Source: an uncultured Gammaproteobacteria bacterium
GTDB lineage: Bacteria; Pseudomonadota; Gammaproteobacteria; Eutrophobiales; Eutrophobiaceae
NCBI GenBank assembly: GCA_951812995.1
Contig: CATOTD010000004.1
Coordinates: forward strand, 124,001-188,000
DNA length: 64,000 nt
Reading direction: 5' to 3'
Both the position numbers and the translations under genes were made by a program. How positions within the stretch are numbered: position 1 is the stretch's first letter; every line of letters starts with the position of its first letter. The notes beneath the pieces are model-generated. The model was not told the DNA's origin. It saw nothing but the letters and a program-made list of their open reading frames with translations, and did no database searches. Below, piece after piece: positions 57,131-64,000 of this stretch.

Positions 57131-57262
57131 GGGAAAGGCTCTGCGCTAAAGCAATACTTGTCCAACCCGCACTCAGTCCAACCTAATCCAGCTCAGCGTG
57201 GCCTCAACTCGATCCCGCTTGACCCGACTCAACCCGGCCCCCGACCACGATCCAACCACGCC
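57131..57262. repeat. C-rich pentamer tract T5
   Basis: It starts GGGAAAGGCTCTGCGCTAAAG, then GCAATACTTGTCCAACCC, close to the left edge of T1 (CTAAAACGATACTTGT). It continues about 95 bp as CCGAC/CAACC/CTCAAC units. It ends about 12 bp before the rnfG stop. GGGAAAGGCTCT also occurs at the IS256-type A end beside rnfA (59991). Confidence 0.7.
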
Positions 57263-57274
57263 TTTCGTGCGTTA

Positions 57275-57898
57275 TTAACGTGCATAAAATGCCTCACGAT
57301 GCGCCGCATAATATGCGAGTGTTTTGTAGACTGTATCGACAATGCTGTTTGAGGTAATGGTCGCACCACTTAATTGGTCAAGCTCACCACCCTCTTTCTT
57401 TATAGTCCATTGCGTTGCTGGTGCATCCACGCGCATACCAGCAAACTGCAACAACCAATTTGAATGGTCCTGATGCGCCTTACCACCAAAGCCTTGCGTT
57501 TCATTGTGTTGTAATATCTTTATGCCAGTCAATGCACCCGCATGACTTATGCCAAGTACCATGCTGATATTGCCATTATAGCCCTTAGCGGTCACTGGCA
57601 TGAGGCCTATGGCGACGGGTTGATTGTCCAACCGGGCCCTATAAACGGTGATGTTAGTGGTGTCGTTTATTGAAGGTGGCACCGCCAGGTCGATCTTGTC
57701 AGAGTACAAATCATTATCGTATGTGAGTGGTATCACATCTCCGATTATAGCTAACATGGCCTTTTGTTTGTTGCGTTTGATGTCGTCTTTGGTTGCTTCA
57801 TTGGCCGCAAAGAGAGCGATCACACATAACACACTGATAATAAGCAATGGCAATGTAAAAATGAGTTGCTGTTTGAATGAATGGGTAGTTAGTGTCAT
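57275..57898 (-). CDS. rnfG: Rnf electron-transport complex subunit G
   Basis: A 207-residue protein with one N-terminal membrane helix (about 11-31) and a periplasmic FMN-binding domain. The covalent FMN site SGATITS is visible (about 178-184), preceded by FGGKAHQDHS. It transfers electrons within the membrane complex that couples ferredoxin and NAD to an ion gradient, or in gammaproteobacteria reduces SoxR. Its start overlaps the rnfD stop by 4 bases. Tract T5 follows; rnfE does not. Confidence 0.95.
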   Translation of the reverse strand: MTLTTHSFKQQLIFTLPLLIISVLCVIALFAANEATKDDIKRNKQKAMLAIIGDVIPLTYDNDLYSDKIDLAVPPSINDTTNITVYRARLDNQPVAIGLMPVTAKGYNGNISMVLGISHAGALTGIKILQHNETQGFGGKAHQDHSNWLLQFAGMRVDAPATQWTIKKEGGELDQLSGATITSNSIVDTVYKTLAYYAAHREAFYAR

Positions 57899-58905
57899 GT
57901 CTCCCCCAATGCCCTCGGTCGGGTGTAATAATCAAGCACGGGTACCAGCCCATTCATGATTAAAATCGAGAAGGCAATACCGTCTGGATAACTGCCCCAG
58001 GTGCGGATGATGTAAATAAAACAACCAACCCCAATGCCATAGAGTATTTTTCCTTTAGGTGTGGTTGCGGAGCTTGCCGGGTCGGTGGCGATAAAAAAAG
58101 CACATAATATAGTGCCGCCAGTAAAGAGATGGTATAGCGCAGAAGGGTAGGCATCACTATCGATAAAATTAAACAACAGACTGATCGAAAACAAACTGCC
58201 CAATACGGCGACCGGGATGTGCCAACGAATGACTTTATTGATAATTAAAAAGAGGCCGCCAGCAAGATAGGCCAATGCAATCCATTCCCAACCTTGCCCA
58301 CCGATCAACCCATACAGGGGGCCTGTTTCTATTTCAGAAACCGTGTTCATTAGGCTTAACTCAACCTTCATATTTGTGAGTGGCGTGGCACCGGTAATGG
58401 CATCTAAATCAGGAGGTAAGCCAGCAAAAATAATGCGGATGTTTTCCCCGATTGTTAACGTTTGTTCCACAGAGACATTCAAGTCGGTCCAATAAACCAT
58501 TTGCGTTGGGAAAGACAAAAGGACAAAGACATAACCTGCCATTGCCGGGTTAAACGGATTATTGCCCAAACCGCCAAATAGATGTTTCGCGATGATTACA
58601 GCGAATGCTATTCCGGTAAAGGTTATCCACCAGGGGGTGTAAGGCGAAATTGTCAAGGCAAAAAGAATGGCTGTGACGATTGTTGAGCCGTCTTTAATGG
58701 CAGGACCTGCCGCCTTCTGACGCAATGTTATTATTATCGTTTCAATTAGTAATGCAGATACAGACGCTAATATGCAATTTACAACAATACCGATTCCAAA
58801 ATAATAACTGCTCAATAATATACCCGGGATCAGCGCGTAGAGCACTTTGTGCATCATAATCGCTACCGTAGTTGCTGTATGGGTATGTGGTGAGGAGGCT
58901 TGCAT
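57895..58905 (-). CDS. rnfD: Rnf electron-transport complex subunit D
   Basis: A 336-residue integral membrane subunit with about nine helices and a second covalent FMN site (DAITGATPL, Thr about residue 173). GGLGNNPFNPAMAGY and ATDPASSATTPKGK are family hallmarks. It starts only 12 bp after rnfB. Normally rnfC lies between them, but it is absent here. Confidence 0.95.
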   Translation of the reverse strand: MQASSPHTHTATTVAIMMHKVLYALIPGILLSSYYFGIGIVVNCILASVSALLIETIIITLRQKAAGPAIKDGSTIVTAILFALTISPYTPWWITFTGIAFAVIIAKHLFGGLGNNPFNPAMAGYVFVLLSFPTQMVYWTDLNVSVEQTLTIGENIRIIFAGLPPDLDAITGATPLTNMKVELSLMNTVSEIETGPLYGLIGGQGWEWIALAYLAGGLFLIINKVIRWHIPVAVLGSLFSISLLFNFIDSDAYPSALYHLFTGGTILCAFFIATDPASSATTPKGKILYGIGVGCFIYIIRTWGSYPDGIAFSILIMNGLVPVLDYYTRPRALGET

Positions 58906-58917
58906 ATTATTGTGTAG

Positions 58918-59415
58918 TTATGAGGCCGCCACCATGCTGATACAATCAACCGGGCAAGGCGCAACACATAATTCGCAACCGGTACAATGGGCATTAATGA
59001 TGCTGTGCATTTGTTTTGGCGCACCAATAATGGCATCTACTGGACAGGCAATAATACATTTTGTACAGCCGATACATTGTTCTTCATGGATAAACGCAAT
59101 GCGTGGTTTTTCGTATTTATCTGTTTTTTTATAGAGGGGTTTGGCGACCAACCCGGTTTTTAATGACAATGCCTGCACCGTTTCAAGTCCGCCGGGTAAA
59201 CAACGATTAATGTCAGCCGCATGCTTAACAATTGCCTCCGCATAAGGTCGGCAAGCATTAAATCCACAATCTCCGCATTGTGTTTGTGGTAGTAATTTTT
59301 CAATGGCATCTATCGCCTCGTAATCTGCTGGTTGTCGTGCAGCGGTCGTATTGCGCGAAATAAGAACCCCGATCATCATGCTCAAAAGAATGACGGAAAC
59401 GCATGCAATGCTCAT
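58918..59415 (-). CDS. rnfB: Rnf electron-transport complex subunit B
   Basis: A 165-residue iron-sulfur subunit. It has an N-terminal membrane anchor (about 1-20), the 4Fe-4S motif CGDCGFNACRPYAEAI (about 47-60), and two ferredoxin motifs CIGCTKCIIACP (about 114) and CTGCELCVAPCP (about 144). It accepts electrons for the complex. It is short compared with about 190 residues in E. coli RsxB, lacking a C-terminal extension. The start overlaps the rnfA stop by one base (TAATG). Confidence 0.95.
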   Translation of the reverse strand: MSIACVSVILLSMMIGVLISRNTTAARQPADYEAIDAIEKLLPQTQCGDCGFNACRPYAEAIVKHAADINRCLPGGLETVQALSLKTGLVAKPLYKKTDKYEKPRIAFIHEEQCIGCTKCIIACPVDAIIGAPKQMHSIINAHCTGCELCVAPCPVDCISMVAAS

Positions 59416-59987
59416 TACAAACCAACAAAACCCATACCACCCATTGCTAAGATGCCAAGGGTGATGAGCAATATGGGTAGACCTTTGAATGGGGTGGGAA
59501 CATCTTCATTGTCGATACGCTCACGCAAACATGTCAGCATTAATAGTAGCAATAAAAATCCGGTGCCGGTCCCGATACCCATTAAAAAGGATTCAAACAA
59601 TGTATTACTCTGTAACCGAGATAACAGGCTGGTGGCTAATAATATTGAGTTGCATAATATGATCGGGGTTACCGTATCGACTTGTTGTTTGAGTCGTGGG
59701 AATAAGCGATGTATTAAATGTTGTGACGCATAGACAATAACAATGATCAACATCACATAAAGTAGCAAGTCGAGATATTGTAATGTGTAGGGGATGATAA
59801 GCAGATGGTCTACCAGGTAAACAACAGGCAAGCAGAGTGTTAGACAGCAAAGTGTGATGAGTCCCACCAACCAGGCTGTACGCATCTGTTGGCTGGCAAA
59901 AATCTGCAAATCAAGTCCAACAAGAGACGTTAATACCAAGTTGTTAATCAGTGCGGCACTGAATATAAATCCGCATATTTCACTCAT
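59415..59987 (-). CDS. rnfA: Rnf electron-transport complex subunit A
   Basis: A 190-residue membrane subunit with six helices, carrying the conserved FSAALINNLVLTSLVGL, helix 4 AGMGMGF-like residues at the C-terminus, and the typical length (193 in E. coli). It lies at the head of the operon. The ATG is three bases from the end of an IS256-type element, whose terminal AAAGG may act as ribosome binding site. The native promoter is not visible and would have to be supplied by the IS or lost. Confidence 0.94.
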   Translation of the reverse strand: MSEICGFIFSAALINNLVLTSLVGLDLQIFASQQMRTAWLVGLITLCCLTLCLPVVYLVDHLLIIPYTLQYLDLLLYVMLIIVIVYASQHLIHRLFPRLKQQVDTVTPIILCNSILLATSLLSRLQSNTLFESFLMGIGTGTGFLLLLLMLTCLRERIDNEDVPTPFKGLPILLITLGILAMGGMGFVGL

Positions 59988-60024
59988 TTAGAGCCTTTCC
60001 CAAAAACTGTGTAACTGCCGTTGC

Positions 60025-61219
60025 TTAAACGAAGTCCTTTAGTCGGTCTTCGAATTCGATCATAAAGCGATTCATCGCTGGTTTCCAATATTTAATCGAC
60101 ATAGTCCACTGCTTTGATGCATCTTGAATGGCCAGATAGCTCACCTTTCTGGTAGCGTCATCGGTTGGGAACAACTTACGTTTTTTGATGGCTTTCCTGA
60201 TGACGCTGTTGAGCGATGCAATGGCGTTGGTGGTATAGATTGCCTTGCGCAAGTCCTGCGGGTAATCAAACAGGGTGTTGAGGTTCTGCCAATGACTCTG
60301 CCAGGAACGGCTGGTCTTAGGGTATTTGGCATCCCATTCGTCACCAAAGACATCAAGCACCAACAGTGCTTCCGCCTCCGTAGCTGACTGGTAGATTTGC
60401 TACAAGTCGACTACAACCGCCTTGTAGTCCTTCCAGGTAACATACTGCATCGCGTGCCTGATCCTATGCACAATGCAACGCCAGATGCGGGTTTGCGGGT
60501 AGACGGTATTGATGAGATCAGGAAAACTCTTGAGCCCGTCAACACAGGCAATCAGGATGTCTCGTACACCGCGGTTATGAAGTTCGGTCAAGACATTGAG
60601 CCAGAACTTGGCACCTTCGTGCTCTGACAGCCACAGCCCTAAAAGCGCTTTGTGCCCGTCCAGGTTCACGCCCAGTGCCAGATAGACAGCCTTGTTGATG
60701 ACTTTCTTGTCCTGGCGGATTTTAACGACTATGCAGTCAAGGTATGTAATGGGGTATATCAGTGCTAGTGGCCGATTGCCACGCAATCACCTTTTCTGTC
60801 ACACACGAGAGCAGGCTGATTGAGACCGCCACGCCCTACATTTCCTGAAACAGCGCGACAATGTCACAGGTGGTATTGCCTTTGGCATAGAGACTGAGAA
60901 CCTTGTCATCCATACCGGTGAGGCGAGATGGGTGCCACTTGACCAGTGCTGGCACCAAGCTACCCTTTCTGTCGCGGGGTGTTTCCAGCTCGAATGCGCC
61001 CTCTTCAGTGCGTAGCATTTTATGACTGCGACCATTACGGCTATTGGATTTTCCGGCCTACTCATGCCTGGCATAGCCAAGGTGTTCATCGAACTCGGCA
61101 TTCAGTGCTGTCTCAATGCTTACCCTGGTCAATGCCTGACGGAACGTATACAGGTCTTCTTCGGTTTTGATGCCCCTGGCAGTTTCACGTGCCAGTGATT
61201 TGATTGCTTCGGGTTGCAT
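60025..61219 (-). pseudogene. IS256-family transposase type A, dead copy C (full length)
   Basis: The only full-length copy of type A. It reads from MQPEAIKSL to RLKDFV and includes YLDCIVVKIRQDKK, ACVDGLKSFPD and TTNAIASLNSVIRKAIKK with IS256 signatures. It is broken by TAG codons whose complements lie at 61058-61060, 60836-60838 and 60400-60402. A frameshift at a CCCC run near 60752 also breaks it. All of these are shared with copy A. The position before SLNSVIRKAIKK, normally NAIE, reads NAIA, so the catalytic Glu appears to be Ala. Confidence 0.87.
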
Positions 61220-61262
61220 GTGCTTATCCTCAACCCCTTCGGGGCAATAATCAATGATAAGC

Positions 61263-61266
61263 AGTT
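61263..61266. repeat. 4-bp target duplication of IS5 copy 3 (left)
   Basis: AGTT directly before the IS5 end; repeated at 62566-62569. Joining the two restores AAGCAGTTACACAG of the host IS256-type element. Confidence 0.9.
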
Positions 61267-62565
61267 GGAGACCTCGAACAACGCTGATTCTGGATGGATT
61301 TTGACTCGAGCACCAGTCGTTGTCACCCGCATAGCGGGTGTGAAGGTCAAGGTCGGTGGTATTTGAGGCTGTGTTGCGCTGTTTGGGTCTGCCAGGGCGG
61401 GTATTTCCGGAATTTGGGCGGAGTCAGGCTGTGGCCTGTCGTCGCTCGTGGAAGATGAGACGGCGGAAGTTGTAGCTCAGGTTGGCCATGGTCATGCGGG
61501 CCTTCGCACGGGTTTGACCGATTGAGCGGATGGTCAGAGCCATGGGCCCTTTCTCGTAGTCGAACACAGGCGCGGATGGCGGAGCGTGTCGCGTTGCCCC
61601 GGCGAATGTGTTTGGCCATGGGTTTGCCGCGTGGCTTCTTGCGATGGATATGTGAGCGGTACCCTTGCGCCTTCAGCCAAGCCTCATTCCTGGCCGAGCG
61701 GTACCCGGTATCGGCCCAAACAGCCTTCGAGCTGTTTGTCTCGTCCAGAACCGAGGAGCGTTCATGCCCGTCGTAGCGAGCCGCATTCGTGCCAGTCTCA
61801 CCCCGGATGAAGCGCCATTTGCGGTCAATGGACACGTGGTTCTTGTACCCAAAGTGGGGAACCGAAATATCGACAAGGCCAGTATCCTCCTCACCCTCCT
61901 TGGTCGTCTTGGCCTTTGAATACTTGACCGTCCAACGCGCATCGGTGTCTTTCTGCGCTGCCTTGGACAGATCATCGGGCCAGATGTCAGATGCGGCCTC
62001 ACCTGCCTTGGCGCGCGCTTTCTCTTCTTTCGTCATGCGCTGGCGCGGGGCAAAGACCAACGTGGCATCCACAATCTGACCGCCGGTCGGTTTGTATCCC
62101 CGCGCGCAGAGCTGAGCTTCAAACGCGGCAAACAGGCCCTTGAAGACACCCGCCTGGGTCAGCTTCTCTCTGAAAAGCCAGACCGTCTTATGATCAGGTG
62201 TCGGCTCCCCGATTTGAAATCCCAGGAACCGCAGCCAACTGAAACGGTCACGAATGAGAAACTCCATCCGCTCATCACTCAGATTGTGCATCGAGGCCAA
62301 CACCAGCACCTTGAACATCACAACGGCATCATAGGGCGGACGACCACCTTTGGGACGTTCCCCATAGCCAAGCGCTTCAACAAGAACTGGGCGAAACACT
62401 TCGAAATCAACGTGCCGCTCCAAAACCTCAAGCGGATCTCCCATCGCCGAAAGCCGCGCCAAATGATCCGTCAAATCAAACAATCCAGGTGCGGGCATAA
62501 ACAAAATCCTCCCACATCAAGTGAATCAGATCGTACCACAAAATGTACGGTTTTTAGAGGCTTCC
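61267..62565 (-). mobile_element. IS5-family element, copy 3 (1299 bp), nested
   Basis: Same ends and exactly the same length as copy 1. It is inserted in the terminal region of IS256-type A copy C with a 4-bp AGTT duplication. This proves that it moved after the IS256 copy had arrived. Confidence 0.95.
61424..62498 (-). pseudogene. IS5-family transposase copy 3, frameshifted
   Basis: Near-identical to copy 1, with the same missing RVEH segment and frame change; the original C-terminus ends at TGA 61424. It differs from copy 1 by scattered substitutions such as MPAPGL for MHAPGL. No catalytic Glu in frame. Confidence 0.86.
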
Positions 62566-62656
62566 AGTTACACAGTTCTTGGGACTATCTCCTTCTTAAG
62601 TGTATTTATGCACGGTTGATCTGCATGGCATACAAACACGTCTGTCTTATGCTTAT

Positions 62657-63220
62657 TTATTGCGCCTGTTGCTTCTTTTTAATGATAACTTGTATACGAC
62701 CATCGGCCCCTTTCTTTGCGGGATCAGTTGGTTTATCGGGTGCTGTTGTACCTTCGGCTTTTACTTGACTCAGCACCGTGTCATATTCAATGCGATTGCC
62801 ACGTAAACGTAGCCCCTCTTGCGTTACAAAGGCCTCATCGATCAAGATGATATAATCCTTTAGCGGGTAATATTCCATTTGCAATGCTTCGGCTTCATCA
62901 TATATTTCACTATCATCTGGTAGCTGCCGATACGTCGCGGGGGTCCCCTGCATAATGATGAGCTCTGCTTCACCATCGTCATCATTGTAAACGGTCATGG
63001 TATGTCCAGTTATATGTATACTGCCTTGATCGGCAACAACGTCACCGCGATAGATAGTGACACCTTTAATATCATCCATCTCAGCCGAATCTGCTGTGAT
63101 CATAATATCTTGATCCCGGTCGGTTGATAGTGCCAACACACAATCCATCATGGTTGCAATAACCAATGCCAACAAGCAATTGGCCGTGGTCTTAAGGGGT
63201 TGTGATTTTTGTCTGTACAT
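62657..63220 (-). CDS. lptA: LPS transport periplasmic bridge protein LptA
   Basis: A 187-residue periplasmic protein that forms the jellyroll filament carrying LPS from LptC to LptD. It has a signal peptide (to about residue 31, LALS), then MITADSAEMDD, VTIYRGDVVADQGSIHI and GNRIEYDT, typical of the OstA-like fold. Tail Lys/Gln-rich. ATG 63220 is preferred, since the longer frame (63268) lies deep inside lptC; it overlaps lptC by 29 bases. lptB, which normally follows, is absent: the IS256-type element ends 65 bp downstream. Confidence 0.93.
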   Translation of the reverse strand: MYRQKSQPLKTTANCLLALVIATMMDCVLALSTDRDQDIMITADSAEMDDIKGVTIYRGDVVADQGSIHITGHTMTVYNDDDGEAELIIMQGTPATYRQLPDDSEIYDEAEALQMEYYPLKDYIILIDEAFVTQEGLRLRGNRIEYDTVLSQVKAEGTTAPDKPTDPAKKGADGRIQVIIKKKQQAQ

Positions 63221-63752
63221 TGCTAAGAAACTCCATCTGTTGTTCTTGAAGATAAGCGCGCATCCCAATTGCGTGTGTGATGGAACGTTTCCTGATCAAG
63301 GTGGCCGCGTTATCAGTCTCGGCATATTCTTGATCGACCAACACTCGCGCATCTTCAGAAATTAATTTTACCTTAAGATTACCAGATTCATCATTTTGAT
63401 GTAGGCGGACATTGCCACTTAACAAAATAACATTATTATTTGACGTAGCCTGGCCCTTATCAGCAGTTATAATAATGGGCGGTCTATTGAGTCGGAATAT
63501 CTCAAACTGGAGGTTGTTTAATTCGCTGGTATCATCAGGGTAATGTGCTATATACGCAGCGTTAAGGCGATTCTTTGGGGTGCCGTCCTGATTCATGGTC
63601 AAGGTTGAGAAGTTTTCCATGTAAAAGTCGGGGTAATGTGCCCAGCTACTTAAGTTTGTCGTGTTATCTGTTGTCAGTTTTTCCAGTGCCCAGTAACTGC
63701 ATCCTGCCACTGCTATCAAGATGAACATCAACTTGCCTTTCTCACTAAACAC
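63192..63752 (-). CDS. lptC: LPS export inner-membrane protein LptC
   Basis: A 186-residue bitopic protein (helix at about 8-24) with a periplasmic LptA-like domain that takes LPS from the LptBFG transporter. Typical segments are DFYMENFSTLTMNQDG, LNAAYIAHYPDD, VILLSGNVRLHQ and ARVLVDQEYAET. Length matches E. coli LptC (191). It lies 32 bp after kdsC in the common order kdsC-lptC-lptA. Confidence 0.93.
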   Translation of the reverse strand: MFSEKGKLMFILIAVAGCSYWALEKLTTDNTTNLSSWAHYPDFYMENFSTLTMNQDGTPKNRLNAAYIAHYPDDTSELNNLQFEIFRLNRPPIIITADKGQATSNNNVILLSGNVRLHQNDESGNLKVKLISEDARVLVDQEYAETDNAATLIRKRSITHAIGMRAYLQEQQMEFLSNVQTKITTP

Positions 63753-63784
63753 AGGTATGACCCATACCCGCCAATGTCATCCGT

Positions 63785-64000
63785 TCAGGGTACTAGGTAG
63801 CGTTGAATGAGATCATCATATTGCCCCTGAGCACGCATGATTAACTCGCACACCTCTCTGACGGCACCTTCCCCACCTCGACTCTCTGTAGTCCAGACAG
63901 CGTTGTTTTGCACTTCACTACGCGCATCGGCAACGGCAATGGGTAGTCCAACCTGAATCATGGCAGGCAGGTCAATAACATCGTCACCGACATAAGCCAC
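63785..64000 (-). CDS. kdsC: Kdo-8-phosphate phosphatase KdsC, 5' partial
   Basis: The last 72 codons of a HAD-type phosphatase that makes Kdo for LPS. YVGDDVIDLPAM is HAD motif IV, followed by GLPIAVADARSEV and TTESRGGEGAVREV, all KdsC hallmarks. The gene continues past the window end; GTG at 64000 is internal. Confidence 0.92.
   Translation of the reverse strand: MAYVGDDVIDLPAMIQVGLPIAVADARSEVQNNAVWTTESRGGEGAVREVCELIMRAQGQYDDLIQRYLVP

Larger units (their letters stand above)
59991..62591 (-). mobile_element. IS256-family element type A, copy C, interrupted by IS5 copy 3
   Basis: The right-type end GAGCCTTTCCCAAAAACTGTG is at 59991, and the left-type end (GGGACTATCTC on plus) finishes at 62591; both share CCCAAAAACTGTGTAACT, the terminal inverted repeat. 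Between 61267 and 62565 it is split by IS5 copy 3. Without that insertion the element is about 1.3 kb. Flanking octamers (CTCATTTA and CTTCTTAA) are not a clear target duplication. Confidence 0.88.

Noticed and set aside
4349..57262. C-rich tracts as CRISPR arrays
   Set aside because: There are no constant repeats with unique spacers of fixed length; units are 5-6 bp and degenerate, and no cas genes are nearby.
1..64000. TAG reassigned as a sense codon in this organism
   Set aside because: lptD and the 80-aa gene end in TAG at the expected position, so only partial suppression remains possible.
1..64000. tRNA or rRNA genes
   Set aside because: No cloverleaf with a T-loop consensus and no rRNA-like stretch was recognised by eye in the intergenic regions.

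Overview
The window looks like the chromosome of a moderately AT-rich gammaproteobacterium that has been heavily invaded by insertion sequences. The evidence is an LPS-export and Kdo gene set (lptD, lptA, lptC, kdsC), the order lptD-surA-pdxA-rsmA, a trifunctional CysG, an Rnf (Rsx) electron-transport operon, PgpA, PBP4 and an RND efflux pair. No rRNA, tRNA or CRISPR array was seen. The IS load and the truncated genes suggest a lineage under relaxed selection, possibly host-associated; that is inference. No species is claimed.

Layout. 0-16.8 kb: the end of a transglutaminase gene, a dead IS5-type copy, gor, a mercuric-reductase-like flavoprotein coupled to a TVP38 membrane protein, a very large Sel1-repeat protein, a small conserved-looking ORF, cysG, apbC-dcd, and metG divergent from apbC. 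16.8-23.5 kb: an island of stacked IS elements (two dead IS256-type remnants, an IS1595-type element with 8-bp target duplications, one apparently intact IS256-type element, an IS5-type copy and an older IS5 relic). 23.9-36 kb: a double cyclic-nucleotide-domain/rhodanese protein, aroE, a TRAP permease pair without its binding protein, a second IS1595-type copy, then lptD-surA-pdxA-rsmA on the minus strand. 35-50.6 kb: an RND efflux pair, dacB, a tightly coupled MoxR/DUF58/DUF4381/VWA/VWA-TPR/BatD/DUF1232 operon, an exported methyltransferase, pgpA and a lytic transglycosylase. 50.7-57.2 kb: an accessory region with a three-gene cluster that includes a 43-codon gene, a third IS1595-type copy, an acyltransferase truncated at both ends, IS256 fragments, an autotransporter barrel fragment and an unrecognised 5'-truncated gene. 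57.3-64 kb: rnfABDG without rnfC or rnfE, a dead IS256-type element with an IS5-type copy nested in it, then lptA, lptC and partial kdsC.

Three observations stand out. (1) Five intergenic tracts made of degenerate CCGAC/CTGAC/CCAAC-like units all have the C-rich strand on +, and all lie just 3' of the stop codon of a minus-strand gene; I do not recognise this repeat family. (2) Two unrelated IS families each occur in three copies that share the same disabling lesions: loss of the catalytic Glu region in the IS5-type copies, and identical in-frame TAG codons in the IS256-type copies. (3) The IS1595-type elements carry a HsdR N-terminal-like passenger ORF whose frame depends on short homopolymer runs.

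Functionally, the conserved genes mostly serve the envelope (LPS transport, outer-membrane folding, peptidoglycan, phospholipid, efflux), redox homeostasis (Gor, the flavoprotein, Rnf) and cofactors (siroheme, PLP, Fe-S). Coordinates, translations and motif comparisons were made by eye; family assignments rest on recognised motifs, not searches.
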